64,000 nucleotides of DNA from Helopsaltes ochotensis (Eukaryota; Chordata; Aves; Passeriformes; Locustellidae): the NCBI GenBank assembly GCA_013400155.1, contig VXBM01000043.1, forward strand, positions 1,527,900-1,591,899, written 5' to 3'. Positions 37,001 through 49,000 of this stretch are shown in pieces. How positions within the stretch are numbered: position 1 is the stretch's first letter; the number at the start of each line of letters is the position of its first letter. The notes under the pieces were generated by a model that worked only from the letters and a program-made list of their open reading frames with translations, was not told where the DNA came from and searched no databases. The translations under genes were made by a program, and so were the position numbers.

Positions 37001-40000
37001 CGAGAGAGATTTCTTTTCCTGTTTTCGTTTCAAAAGCACATATAATATTAAGAATTAAAAACCCCCAAATTTATTTAAATAAGAGAAATAATGACATGAT
37101 TGGATCCCTGTGTAAAAGCTCAGTAACTGAACAGACACTATTTTACAATCAGCAATTCTTTAGGTAATGGCTTGGCAGCAGGCTAATTTCTGTTTCTGTT
37201 TCAAGAACCACAAGAATGCTGCTTTCCGTTTGATGGAGAGTGACCGGCTGATCAATAGCCTTCCCCGAGTGAAATGGACAGAGGCAGCTGTGGCCTTGGC
37301 ATCACGGCTGCATGAGGAATGTGTAACCTTTATTGTTGCAAACTTCCTACAAGTAGTACAAAGTGAAGGCTTCTCTGTTTTGTTGCAGGTAAAAGTGCCC
37401 TCAAGATCTTATATGCTTCCAAATAATTTCAATTTTATCGCATTTTGGAAAGTTCAGGCCTGCTAAATGACCAAAATTGTTTCAATTTTTGCTAAAAAAA
37501 AAAAAAATGTGGGGAAAAAAAAAAAAAACAACTCGGGAAGTGCTAAGATTTTTGGGGAGTGGGTTTTTTCAGGCTTGTTTTAAAACATGTCAATGCTTTG
37601 ATACACAGCATTCAGGTTGTGAGCTTCAGTTAAAAAAAAGTTCCAGCTGATTTAGTGGGACAGTTTCTGTGTTGCAAAAAAAAAAGCTTCGAAAAAGCTT
37701 TCAGACCCCTGGAATAACAGCATAGATTAGGAGTATGAGCAGTGTCCTCGTACTGACTTGTGTTGTGAATTTCACGAATGTGGCAATGCTGAAGGTTCTG
37801 ATGAGAACTTACCTAGTCATCCAGTCAGTTCATTTCTCCTGTGAAATATGTTTGTTTAATATGTAGAGAGGAGTGAAAAAAATAAAAGAGAGAAATGATA
37901 AAACAATTTGCCTTTGGATCCAGAGTTGCATGGGGCTGTAAATTCATCACAGTGTGCTTGTTCCTAAAATTTCTGCTAATGAGCGAGGCCTCAGGATAAT
38001 TTGCTAGAGGCCTGGAGAGGGGTGGGGTTATGGAATGGATACAAAAGAAGATGCTTCTTTGTAATACCTCCTGCACAGCTTGGTAGCAGAACCTCTCTGC
38101 TCAGTAATGCTTTTGCATACAAAGTACACGCTTTTGTTTTAAACGTCTGCATTTTGTTGTTTCCTCAGGCACAGGCAATGAGCAGCAAACCTGACCTTCT
38201 AGAATTAATTTCCAATGCAATTGAAAAAAGCATTAATAATGAAAATAGCTGCTTGCTTCTTGTAGCAGTGGATATGTTGTTGGACTCCGCAAATGTGAAG
38301 GAGATGGTAGGTTCTTCAATGTGCAGTGTTGGTAGAAAAACTAATCTGGTACAGTTTCATGTCGTGGTTCAAATCAGATGATATGGTGTGAGCTCAGATG
38401 GCTCAGTCATGCAACTGGGGTCATAGAGAAAAGCATAAATCCAAGGTCCTTTTGGAAGTACAGAAAACATAGGCATTTGTTTACTTCAAAGAGAAATCCC
38501 ATCCTGGCAATCAAAAAATTCCTGTGTATTACTGAAAATGTAAGTCCTATGGGCAATACTGCCCTATTGGTCTTTACTATCACTTTAAATTTGTGGTAGG
38601 AGAAAAACTTAGCAAAATGCTGCATTACCTAAAACTTACAGGGGAAGAGAGCTTATTCTCTTCCTCCCCTAAACGTTTCCCCTGCTATTTGTGAAGGTCA
38701 CGGGTACATTTGCTTTAGTTTAGAAACTGTTCTCTAAAGCAAGGACTGACACTTAATGCAGTGTGTGCTTTTTGGATTGGGTGGAGGTGTCACACTCCAT
38801 GTGTGTAACATACCATGTATATGTCACACAACCTAAATAATGGCATTTAAGCTGTGGTTGACTAATTCTGGGAACAATTCATAAATAGTATGACAAAGAA
38901 TAAAAAAGTAAATGAAACATTAATTACTGCAATCTGGTGCTATTATAGATTTACTTGGTCAAAGCAATGAAAATTTAATCAAATACATTATTTTTCCCTG
39001 GAGTATTTGACCTTGTTGTGACACAGCTGACAGTGAAGAGCTGTTATGTGGTTCATTTAAAGAAAAAAAAAGGAAAAAAGAGCAATGAGAGCAATGTAGT
39101 GTTTACTAGTGCTGTAATTTGTAGGTTTTAAACTATAGAAAAAAATCACTGTGGTAGGCAATAATCCTTCAAAAACAGCATCTCCATCTACCAGACCATT
39201 ATAAAATATAAGTGATGACATCATTGATCTAGCTTAGGGAGTAAGTAGATTCTGAAAGGAATAATGACTGGTTGCTATGACAATATGCCCCTCGCCAGCT
39301 GCTGATTTGTTACTTGAACACAGGGTTTTACGTGCAAGATCCAGGCGCTGCGTGATAAGCTCTGGGTCTTCCTGGTTCAGTCTTTTTATGCTGTTCGTCA
39401 CACAGAAGGCTGGAAGCTGATGAGGCCGGACCATCAACAGAAAATACAAGCAGGTATGTCTGGCATCAAACCGCATTGCAATTTTTTAGCAATCTGTTTA
39501 GTGGCTACAATGCAGATGGAATTGTAGAGCCTCATACAAATTAAAGCAAAATTTGTGCTGCTTTGTGTTTTGAAGAGGTGTTTTAGAATAGAAGCATGAT
39601 GGCACACTTAGCTAGTTTCAAACAGGGGAATCAGTTAGTCGTTGTCTGTGAAGAGTCTTCCCTGCTTTTCTTTTTAGGAGTATATATGCTAGAAAACCCC
39701 CACCCCCACCATCATGTAGATGGATTCTATTCTTATTTACAGCTACTCTAAATTACTGAAAACACTGCAGTAGGATTAAAAACCTGATCTGCCTCATTTT
39801 TAAGGAGATAAGAGCTGTGGATGAATTAAATTTGCCCAAAGCAGATTATCTGTTCCATGAATTCCGTTTCTGTCCTTTATCGTTTTCTCCATGATGTATA
39901 AATATTGCTCGTCTCTTGCATAATGCTTATCCGGTGCACTGTGAGCAAATGCAGATAGCTGGGCTCCTCGGCTGATTGGCATTGTGATCTTGTGTGTGCT

Positions 40001-43000
40001 GCTGCAGAGAGCCCCTAAGGAGCTGCATGGTGTGCTCTCAACATCTTAACAGACAGCACTTCCAACAAAAAGGAGTTTTTGTTCTGAATGCTCCTTTGTT
40101 TTGAAGTACGCGAGTATTCTGAGGATGTGGCACTGATGATGGAGTTCAGGTTATGGTTTAATATTAGCTTTGACAGTACAGTGTTGTAAAAGAAAAGAAT
40201 GTTAAGTACTTCTCTGAATTCAAATCACTTTTGATTCGAAGGAGATGTGAACATTTTTATATCCTTTTCGTTAATGACATTAGTAGCAAGGATATAATAG
40301 TTATAAAAAATGTTTATGCCTAGAGGTAGATGAAAATTTTATTCTACAATTACATGGTGAAAGATGCAGTGACAGTCTTTCTAAGCATGATTTAGGGATG
40401 TAGTCAAATAATATCTCATACTACTCTGTAAAACACGGATAGGATTTCTTCTTGATTATAAAATCCTTCAGAAGCAGAGGAGTTGCCTTTAGAAAAAAGG
40501 GTGGGTTGTTCTGATTTGGGGTGGTTTACTTTTAAGATGATCGTGTCTCTATTGTGAATGATGTTTTGGCTACTTTACACTAGTGCTTTCAATAGGAAAA
40601 ATATTTAAAATCAAGGTGTGTCTTAATTTTCTAATCTCCATCGTGCCAAAAATTGTTTTGTTTTCTTTTAAGTTTAATTTTGACTGAAGTTGCATACATT
40701 TTATATACAAAAAGGCTGAAATGTTTGCATGAATTATCTGGTTTTAATTACAGGCAAAGCAATCATACAATATTGGTAGATAAATTTTAATCCTCAGGTG
40801 AAATATGTCTAGGATAACTTAGATCAACTTTCGTCTTAAAGATTTCTGGTGGTGGCTTTTCTCCTAGAAATTTAGCCTATATAGATTTAGAAGGCTAGAG
40901 GAGGAAAAATGCCAAAACAAGAGAGATTATATTGTGTTTTTTTCATTTACAACCTGTCTTGTGTTTTCTTAGGCACAAGTTTTATAAGGATTTTGTCTTA
41001 ATATATTGGTATGTATTAATATGCAGAGTCACTGCTAGAAAAAGGATTAGATCCCTGGGGTGCCATTTTCAGCATACCTTTTGTGTGATTTTTAGAGACC
41101 TATATAAAAATTATTTTTAGTATCTTTAGTAGGAATTCGGCAGATTTTTTTTATTATACTTACAAAAAATGTTTCCTTGTATAGTTAGTACCTCAGAACA
41201 TGAGGCACTGAATGCCTAAATTTTTTATATATTTTTTGCAAAACCTTTTTTCCAGCTGAAATATGAATACAGACATAAATGAAACCTATTGATTCTGGGT
41301 CTGTACAGAGTCTATAAATATCCCCTTTGTATTCTACAAGTGCAATTGATTTAAAAGCTTTGTTGAAAACTGCTTTCCTCCCAGAGTACATCAGATAAAA
41401 AAAAAGGCATTCACTGCCTGAAAACTCCACATGACAATCACAGGGATAATTCTCATGACATTACGCTGCATGCTATCTAAAGAGGCACTACGACCTTAGT
41501 GTGTACATTTAGGTGTTTTGGCTTTGCCAATTTTGAAAACGAATATGATTTACCTTGATGTAATTAATCTTTTCTTTATATAGTATAAATAAATACCTTA
41601 TAGTTACAATATACTTAAAAGCCATTAGTACTCTAAATTTGAAGGTGTCTTTTGTAAATTTTGTACACTTTCAAAGGTCTCAGTGCACTGCTAGCTTTAA
41701 ATGAGTTGAGCTTGGATAAACAAAAGTCTTACTGTGGACATGGGGAAACAGAAGAGTTAAGTAACTTGCTTATGGCCATGTGATGTCATTACAAATCCCA
41801 CATTTTTTGTTCCAAACATAAAACCATGTATTTCCACTCAACATTTGCCATGTCACCAAAATTAGCCTTTCTAGAGTAAATTGGGACCCAAAGAAGCGCT
41901 TTCTGATTTCACGTGTTGTTGACTGAGTAGGCTGGCTTGATTTCTGTCACCCTTCTTTTCTGCCAAACATTGAAGAAATTGCTTGTTCCTTTTACAGCCG
42001 CATTTGACAAGGGTGATGACCGAAGACTTGGCAAAAAACCTGTATTCACCAGTTCTCAGGTAAACATTTATATCCAAACACTGAAAACATTCAGATAATT
42101 GCAAACAATACTATTTTCATTATTTGTTTTAAGTTAATACTTATTTTCCATATTACTTAATGGAACTTGTTTTTGAAAAATCTGTGTTTTCTTGTAAACT
42201 GTTTCTGCACAATCAGTAATGTTGATCACTGGAAACATCTTAGGACTCAGACTGTGTTCTGCAACATTTTCCAACAGATAAGCTCAAATAAAAGGCAGGA
42301 ATTTGTGTTCAGAATCTCACATTCCTCTCTTGCTACATAATGAAACTCATCTGTTTCCCAGAGCAAATGGTTTGCTACTGAGCTAATGAATCTCTGCTAT
42401 TATTACAAGCCACCACAACACTGAGTCTGTTACACTTCCTGCTCTGAAAAATATTTGTTAGTGCTCTCAACAACTCTTCTGTTGAAGCTCACACTCAAAA
42501 AAAACTACATTATTAATTGGTAAAAAAACCAGTATGGGTTTAATATGATTTGACAGACTTGCATACCTTGACACTGGTATCAAAGATTCCCTTTCATGCA
42601 CTTAATTCTCCTTAAGAGAAACTTAAGAGGTTTGAGTTCCTCTTTACCTGAGAGAATCACTATTGGCATTTCTGTGTGGATATGCTGTTGGTAATGATTA
42701 AAAACATCAAGTGTTGTAAAATCATTTTTGGCTTTATGTTTGTAATAATGCATAGTCTTTACAGAAAATATGCGCATATAACTCAAAAAATTTTTCTTAC
42801 TTAAGCAGACACTAATAATATAAATAAGTAAATATTACAGAGTAATTTGTCCAAAGTAAAAGTGAAACTCAGATATTTCTGTCTCCTCTACATAGAGCAG
42901 TACTTTAATATTCTTGAAAGCCAGCAAACTGAGCTAAAATGTGTGTGTATGTGTGTGTGTATATATATATACATAAATTTATTTTATTTTTGAATCTTGT

Positions 43001-46000
43001 CACTTTAGATTCATGTACTATTGATGTGTTCCAGAAATTACAGATTATGGATAGTTTGGTGTTACAAATGTTTTGTTTGTTGTTATTTCAGATGCCTTTT
43101 TTTTTTCCTAGCTAAATAAAACTGCTACTGCATCTGTTGGTATAAGGAGTACTTCCTGGGCAGAACACAGCAAGAAAGATTGCTGGGGAGATTGCTCCAC
43201 TAATCAGGATAAAATGAAATCTGATGGATTAGGAGCATCTGGACATGCATCCACCAATAGAAACACTGTAAATAAGACTTCAAAGCATGAGGATGTAAAG
43301 GGGAAAGATGGCAAGAAATTAGTTTCCAAGATTACTAAGGATTCCAAACCCGGAGAAAAAGCTGCTTTGCCAAAGGCTAGAGCTGTTATAAAGACAAAAA
43401 TAGAAAATAATGGAAATGTGAAGGCTGAAAGCATGCTTACCAAGCAAGATATAGAAAAGACATCATCTGCAAGTGGACAAAAAAATTCAGGAAGCAGCAA
43501 AGGAGTAAAGAATCATGAAGGAAAAATTGCAGGTGCCAGACCTAAAGTGCTGACAGTAACCTCAAGCATGCAGAACAAAACAAAGCCATTGAAAAAACCC
43601 ACAGGGAAGGAATCTCCCTCCTTGGTGACTGTGGCAGCAACTTCCAGCAAGTCAGCAAATTCAAACATGGATATCCAGACTGCGGGTGAACAGACAGAGG
43701 AACCCAAAGAGGATAAATCAGTAGAGGAAGGGAAAAAACAGACTGGTAATTTTTACAAGTCTTTGTTTAAAGTCCTTTTCTGATTGGTCTCAGGCTGCTC
43801 ATACACGGAAAACCAGCCAGGGAAGCTTTAAGACAATCTACTATACATTGATAAAACTTACATTCTTCTCCTGTAAATGAGTATAAACTGACATTATGGT
43901 CAATTAATAGCCATCTAAAACAGTAAACATTTTACAACTTCAGCATGTATGATCCTCACAATAACTGATCTTCATATATTAGATTTTTTTCAGTACTTAT
44001 ATGCAATGCATTTCCTTCTGTAATTACCTTTGAATTTACTTTACAGTAATGAAAACAAAGGCATCTGTGAAGGTATCAAATGGAGTCACCACCAAAAAAA
44101 AAAAGACTGAACTTGAGGCTAATGTCACAGCAAGCAGGTATGTTACGAAGCAATATGCTGCTTTACAGATGTGTGCATGACTGTATGAGTTTGGGCAGGA
44201 AGGTTTCAGGTGAGCTATTAAACTTACCATTATATGTTCTTTTTACTCTGAGAGTGGTTGTCTGTAGCACACTATTTGCAAAACAATTTCAGTTAGCTAT
44301 TGGCAACATTGCTGTAAAAGATAAAATTGGTTTGGCTTTTGTCTTGGACTGTTGCGTGCTAATCATTTTTAAATTGTTATAGGTCATTCAGAATTCTGCA
44401 TACTGGAACAGTTAATGACTACAAAAGGTGTTGTAAACTTACCATTTCTGGAATAGTTTAGATTAAACTGGACAGGAGACAATTGAAGTGAAATTGTGAA
44501 GTGGGTCATTATATATACATGTTTGCATATAAATTAAAAATATAGATATATATATTTCGTTTTTATTTTTGAAAAGTTTGCTTTTTAGGTTGCATTTTCA
44601 ATGCTTATATATGTGTGCACATTAGAACACATATATTTCTTGTTTAAATAGAATTAAACTTTGCTAGATCTAAGCCTGGAAATAATGAATGTAATGATTT
44701 CTTTGCAGTCTGACAAAAAAACCAACAGGAAAAGGGTGTAATGAGCAAAATGTACAAGCTGTTCTAAAGAAAAAAGGGAATGTGAGTACGAATTCTGCAG
44801 CACAGCAAAAGACTCAAAACACACCTACCAATTCTCCCAAGAACCAAGGTAAAGTTTCATACAGCAGTTAAATGATCTGCTACTATTATGCAAAGCTTTG
44901 AGGTTTGTTTGGTTTTTACCACAACTATTTGGAAAAATCTTCTGGAGAATTCTGGTTTTTTTTCCCATATTTCACTTTTGGTGACAATCCTATACTGTAA
45001 AATGCAAATTAATGTGTCAACTTCAAAATACTTAAAAGGCTGTCTTCAGTGCCAGTCAGTGTTTTTTTCTGGGTATTTAATCTGCATTGCAGAGTCTTCC
45101 ATTTGCTGATCCCCTGCACTTCAGAACCATGACTGAGCTCAACAGAAATTTTGTAGGTTGAGCATTTGTAATAAACCTCTGGACTGCAGACTGCTTTATG
45201 CCTCCCTATTTAGGTATTTTCCTATTTCCCCTTCACAGTAGAGCTACTGATACTGGCCCCCAAATACTCAATTTCAACAGTTATTAATAGCAGGGCTAGG
45301 AACTGACACTGTAAAACCCAAAGAGGAAACATTGCTTTAGAAGGATACCAAGTGTTAAGGATGGAGCTCCAATATTCAAGTTATATTATCTGAAATGCAC
45401 TGTGATATAGAAGACACAGGTTCTGTCAATTTGTGGTCATTAAAGGTCTTGCAGTATTTTCTGACTGAGCAGGCACATAAACTCTGGTATTCTAATCACA
45501 TTATAACTAATGTAATTATTTCCTGCCTCTGTTCATTTCCTCTACAATATAAATTGAATACAGTACTTATCACTTCCTGTGCTAAGCTGCTGTGTAGTGT
45601 TTGTATGCATTATTAGACAGCTGCTGCTTTCTACTTCAGGGATGTCTACTTCAGTTACAGGCTGAAGTGATTCCTCTATGTATATTCTATGAACTACTTT
45701 AAAGGTGCCAAGATGGTACTTTTGTCTACTCTTTGTTATTTCAAATCTTAATTCTTTAATAAGCCTTAAACCCCTTAGTTATGTTAAAAGTTGAGTAACT
45801 TATTTCTTAACATAAACATTAACAAAAAATTGGTGACTACGCTGACTGCCACATACAACCTTTATAGTCTTTTTTACTGTTTGTTAGGACCTCAGGGGGA
45901 ATCACCAAATTCACTGAAATCAGGAATGTCTCCAAAACATAATGAAGAAAAAAATGTGTTACAACACCTGGTTCAGACAACACTCCCAGAAAAACATCCT

Positions 46001-49000
46001 TCAGCTAAGAAGAAGAGTATTAAACAATCACAAACACCTGTAACAAAAGCCACTTCAAAAATAACACCTAAGACTCTGGCTTCATCTAAGAATGCTGAGA
46101 TTACAAATAGTAAAGACCCAAAACAGAAAACAGCTGTATTAAAATCTCAGTCCTCTGCCCAAAAGCATTCAAGGAGCGATTCTCCTGTTGTCCAGAAGAA
46201 TGTGCACACCTCTGAGCACAGAGGTTCAGGACAGAAACTTGAGAAAAACACAGCTGATGCTGTGGCAGGTCAGCTTCGTGACAATAATGAATGCTATTCT
46301 GCAAATGAATCTCTGAAACTTGCCACAGAAAGTGGCAGTGACAATAGCATTCTGGAGTCCTGTCAATCCAATAAACAAAAAATACCAGATTCTTCTGAAA
46401 CTGTGCAATACGAAATACAATCCAAATGTTCTTCTCCTCAAATTGCAGAAGAAGTTATTTATAAACTGAATGTTTCACTACAAAATGACATGGAAACAAG
46501 ACAAATCTGTGGAGATCAGACTGGAATTAAAAAGATTGAAGATCCAGAGAAAGATGGTAATACAGCTGAATTTCACTGTCACGCACAGTCTTCCAATGAT
46601 GGATATTCAGACTTTTCCAAGGAAACCAATCAAAAGGCTATTGTTGTAGGAGAACTGGTGAAAGATTCAAAAGCAACAAAAGTCTGTAATGAACAGAGTG
46701 ATAAAATAAACTCTGAGGCAGGTCTTAACTATAGTGAAAATGCTTTGTCAAGCTCTTCCCAAGTAACCAACAAAGAGGATGAAACATCATCTCCCCAGAT
46801 CCACGTGGAAGGATTTCTTACAGTTGATGAACTGTGTGATACATCAGCCTTGACTGAATATAAATCTGTTACAACAGATTTAGATGATGTTTCAGAATGT
46901 TCCACAGAACAAATAACAGAAAAATATTCACCTAATTACACGGAGCTTATAGAGCCTATGGAAATGCCAGAAAATCATGAAAATGCAGAAATTCCCTTTG
47001 TGGACCACTGGAGTACTGGTGCCATAGATCCAAAAGAGAGTCCTGAATCAGATACTGGCAGTGCAACCACATCCTCTGATGATATAAAACCAAGATCAGA
47101 AGATTATGATGCCGGAGGCTCTCAGGATGATGAGGGATCCAATGAAAGAGGGATTTCTAAATGCAGTACTATGTTATGTCATGATTTTCTTGGAAGAAGC
47201 AGCAGTGACACGAGTACACCTGAGGAATTAAAAATTTATGATAGCAGCCTAAGAATAGAAGTGAAAATGAAAAAAGAGGGTTCTGATCTCTTCCGTGTTA
47301 ATTCAACAAGTGATGATGAAATACCAAGAAAAAGACCCGAAATTTGGTCCCATCAAGAGAGTTCACGGACCACTACTAGAGAAAGCAAAAGTTCTACTTT
47401 TGGTAATGCACAGTTTACTCAGGAAGCAGACCAAGTTTCTTCTTCTGCTGATGAAACAGAAGATGACAGATCTGAAGCAGAGAATGTTGCAGAAAACTTT
47501 CCCCCGTCAAATGTTCCTACTCAACAGTTCCAAGGAATTGATAATTTAGCTTTTGAGGATGCAACAGAAAATGTTACTGCAGGTCAGGAATTTTCTAAAA
47601 CTAAAAATTTCAAACGATCTGTTTTACTTTCAGTAGATGAATGTGAAGAATTGGGAGCTGACGATAAAGTGGAAACTCACACTTCACGTCAGCACTCAAC
47701 AGATTCTCTTACTCCTTCAGAAGTATTTGACAGTGTTTCTTTTTTTTACCATGGAAAGACATTTTTTTCAAGATACTCATTGGAAACTGAAGATGGATTC
47801 CTGGATGGCAAACAGCACAAGGATAGAGACAATAGATTGGATAAAAGTTCTCTCCTGCATCTTCACAGTCCTGAAATCCCAGGAAAGGAGAATCAAGGTG
47901 CTTCAATAACTGAACAAAATTGCCCAGACAGAGTATATTCAGCAGGTAGTCCACATCCAGGAGAAAACCAGCAAGTAAATATGAAGAATGAGATGGCTAG
48001 TGAATTTCACCAGTGCAATAAGTACTTAGACGATGCAAAATCTCAAGAAAGGCCATGTCATCTGGATCTTCAGCAGCGAGAAACGAATTCTGATGCGCAA
48101 AAGAGCAGCTCTGCAAAACCTGCAGAAGCCAGTAAGAATCAGATGCTGACTCAGGAAAGTCAAGTGAGAGACAGTCAACCAGCAACTACTGAATGCGCTA
48201 ATACTGATTTACTTCCAGGTAATGTACAGAAATAGAAACATTCAGTCATTCAAAACCAAATTAATAGGGAAAGCTTTGACAATTTGTCTGGGATTGAATC
48301 CTGAACTGAAGTAATTCTGGCTGAAACTATATTTAAATATTTTTAAGTATTTCACTTGGGTAGAGAATGCTTGTCTGTTTGAAATATCCGTCAATACCCT
48401 GCTGTTCAATGAGAAACTTGACTACATGAAAAGAGATTTTATGTAATGCTAAAAGAAAGATTGGATACAGTTGTCTGTACTTCAGTTATTTTTGATCCAA
48501 TCTAACATTGACAGCATCAGCTTTTGATGGAATCTTAGTATTTGTTTTGTCTGCTTGACAACATATAGTATGTCTGAATGGGATGTGCAATAACTAAAGT
48601 AATAACCTTAACTAAAGCGCACTGAACTGTTTACCTGAACAGCTATATGCATTATTGTTGTAATTTATTTATTTATATATTATATACAAATTTGGATCAT
48701 TCTCCCACTGAATATAACTGATTATTTGCCATATACACCAGTGGGAGTAGGTTTGAATTCTGCTTTAGAGCTTATGAGATGTCTAAAAGTCTAAATTTTA
48801 CCAGTAAAAGCTTATTTCCTAAAAGAGAGATTATACTTAGAACTGATGTTTATATACAAAAAGGTTCTAACTTGTTTCATGTAGCTAGATGAATACTTGT
48901 CTAGTTTTGTGTTTTGTCTTCTTTATATCAATAATTCAATCTGTTTATCCCATCAAAAATATGCAATAGTGTTGACTACAACTATTGTGTATTCGAGAGT

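Larger units (their letters stand above)
33208..37205 (+). other. BTBD8 intron 9
   Basis: 4.0-kb intron holding two CR1 fragments (33483-33617 and about 34540-34771). The rest is AT-rich and unassigned. Confidence 0.7.

Noticed and set aside
45791..45887. ATG at 45791 as the start of a separate KIAA1107 gene
   Set aside because: It lies in intron sequence before a good acceptor at 45886-45887, and exon 16 joins the large exon in the right phase.
48219..48235. Stop at 48233-48235 as the end of BTBD8
   Set aside because: A donor (gtaatg) lies just before it, and the conserved terminal exon at 49557 continues the same frame.
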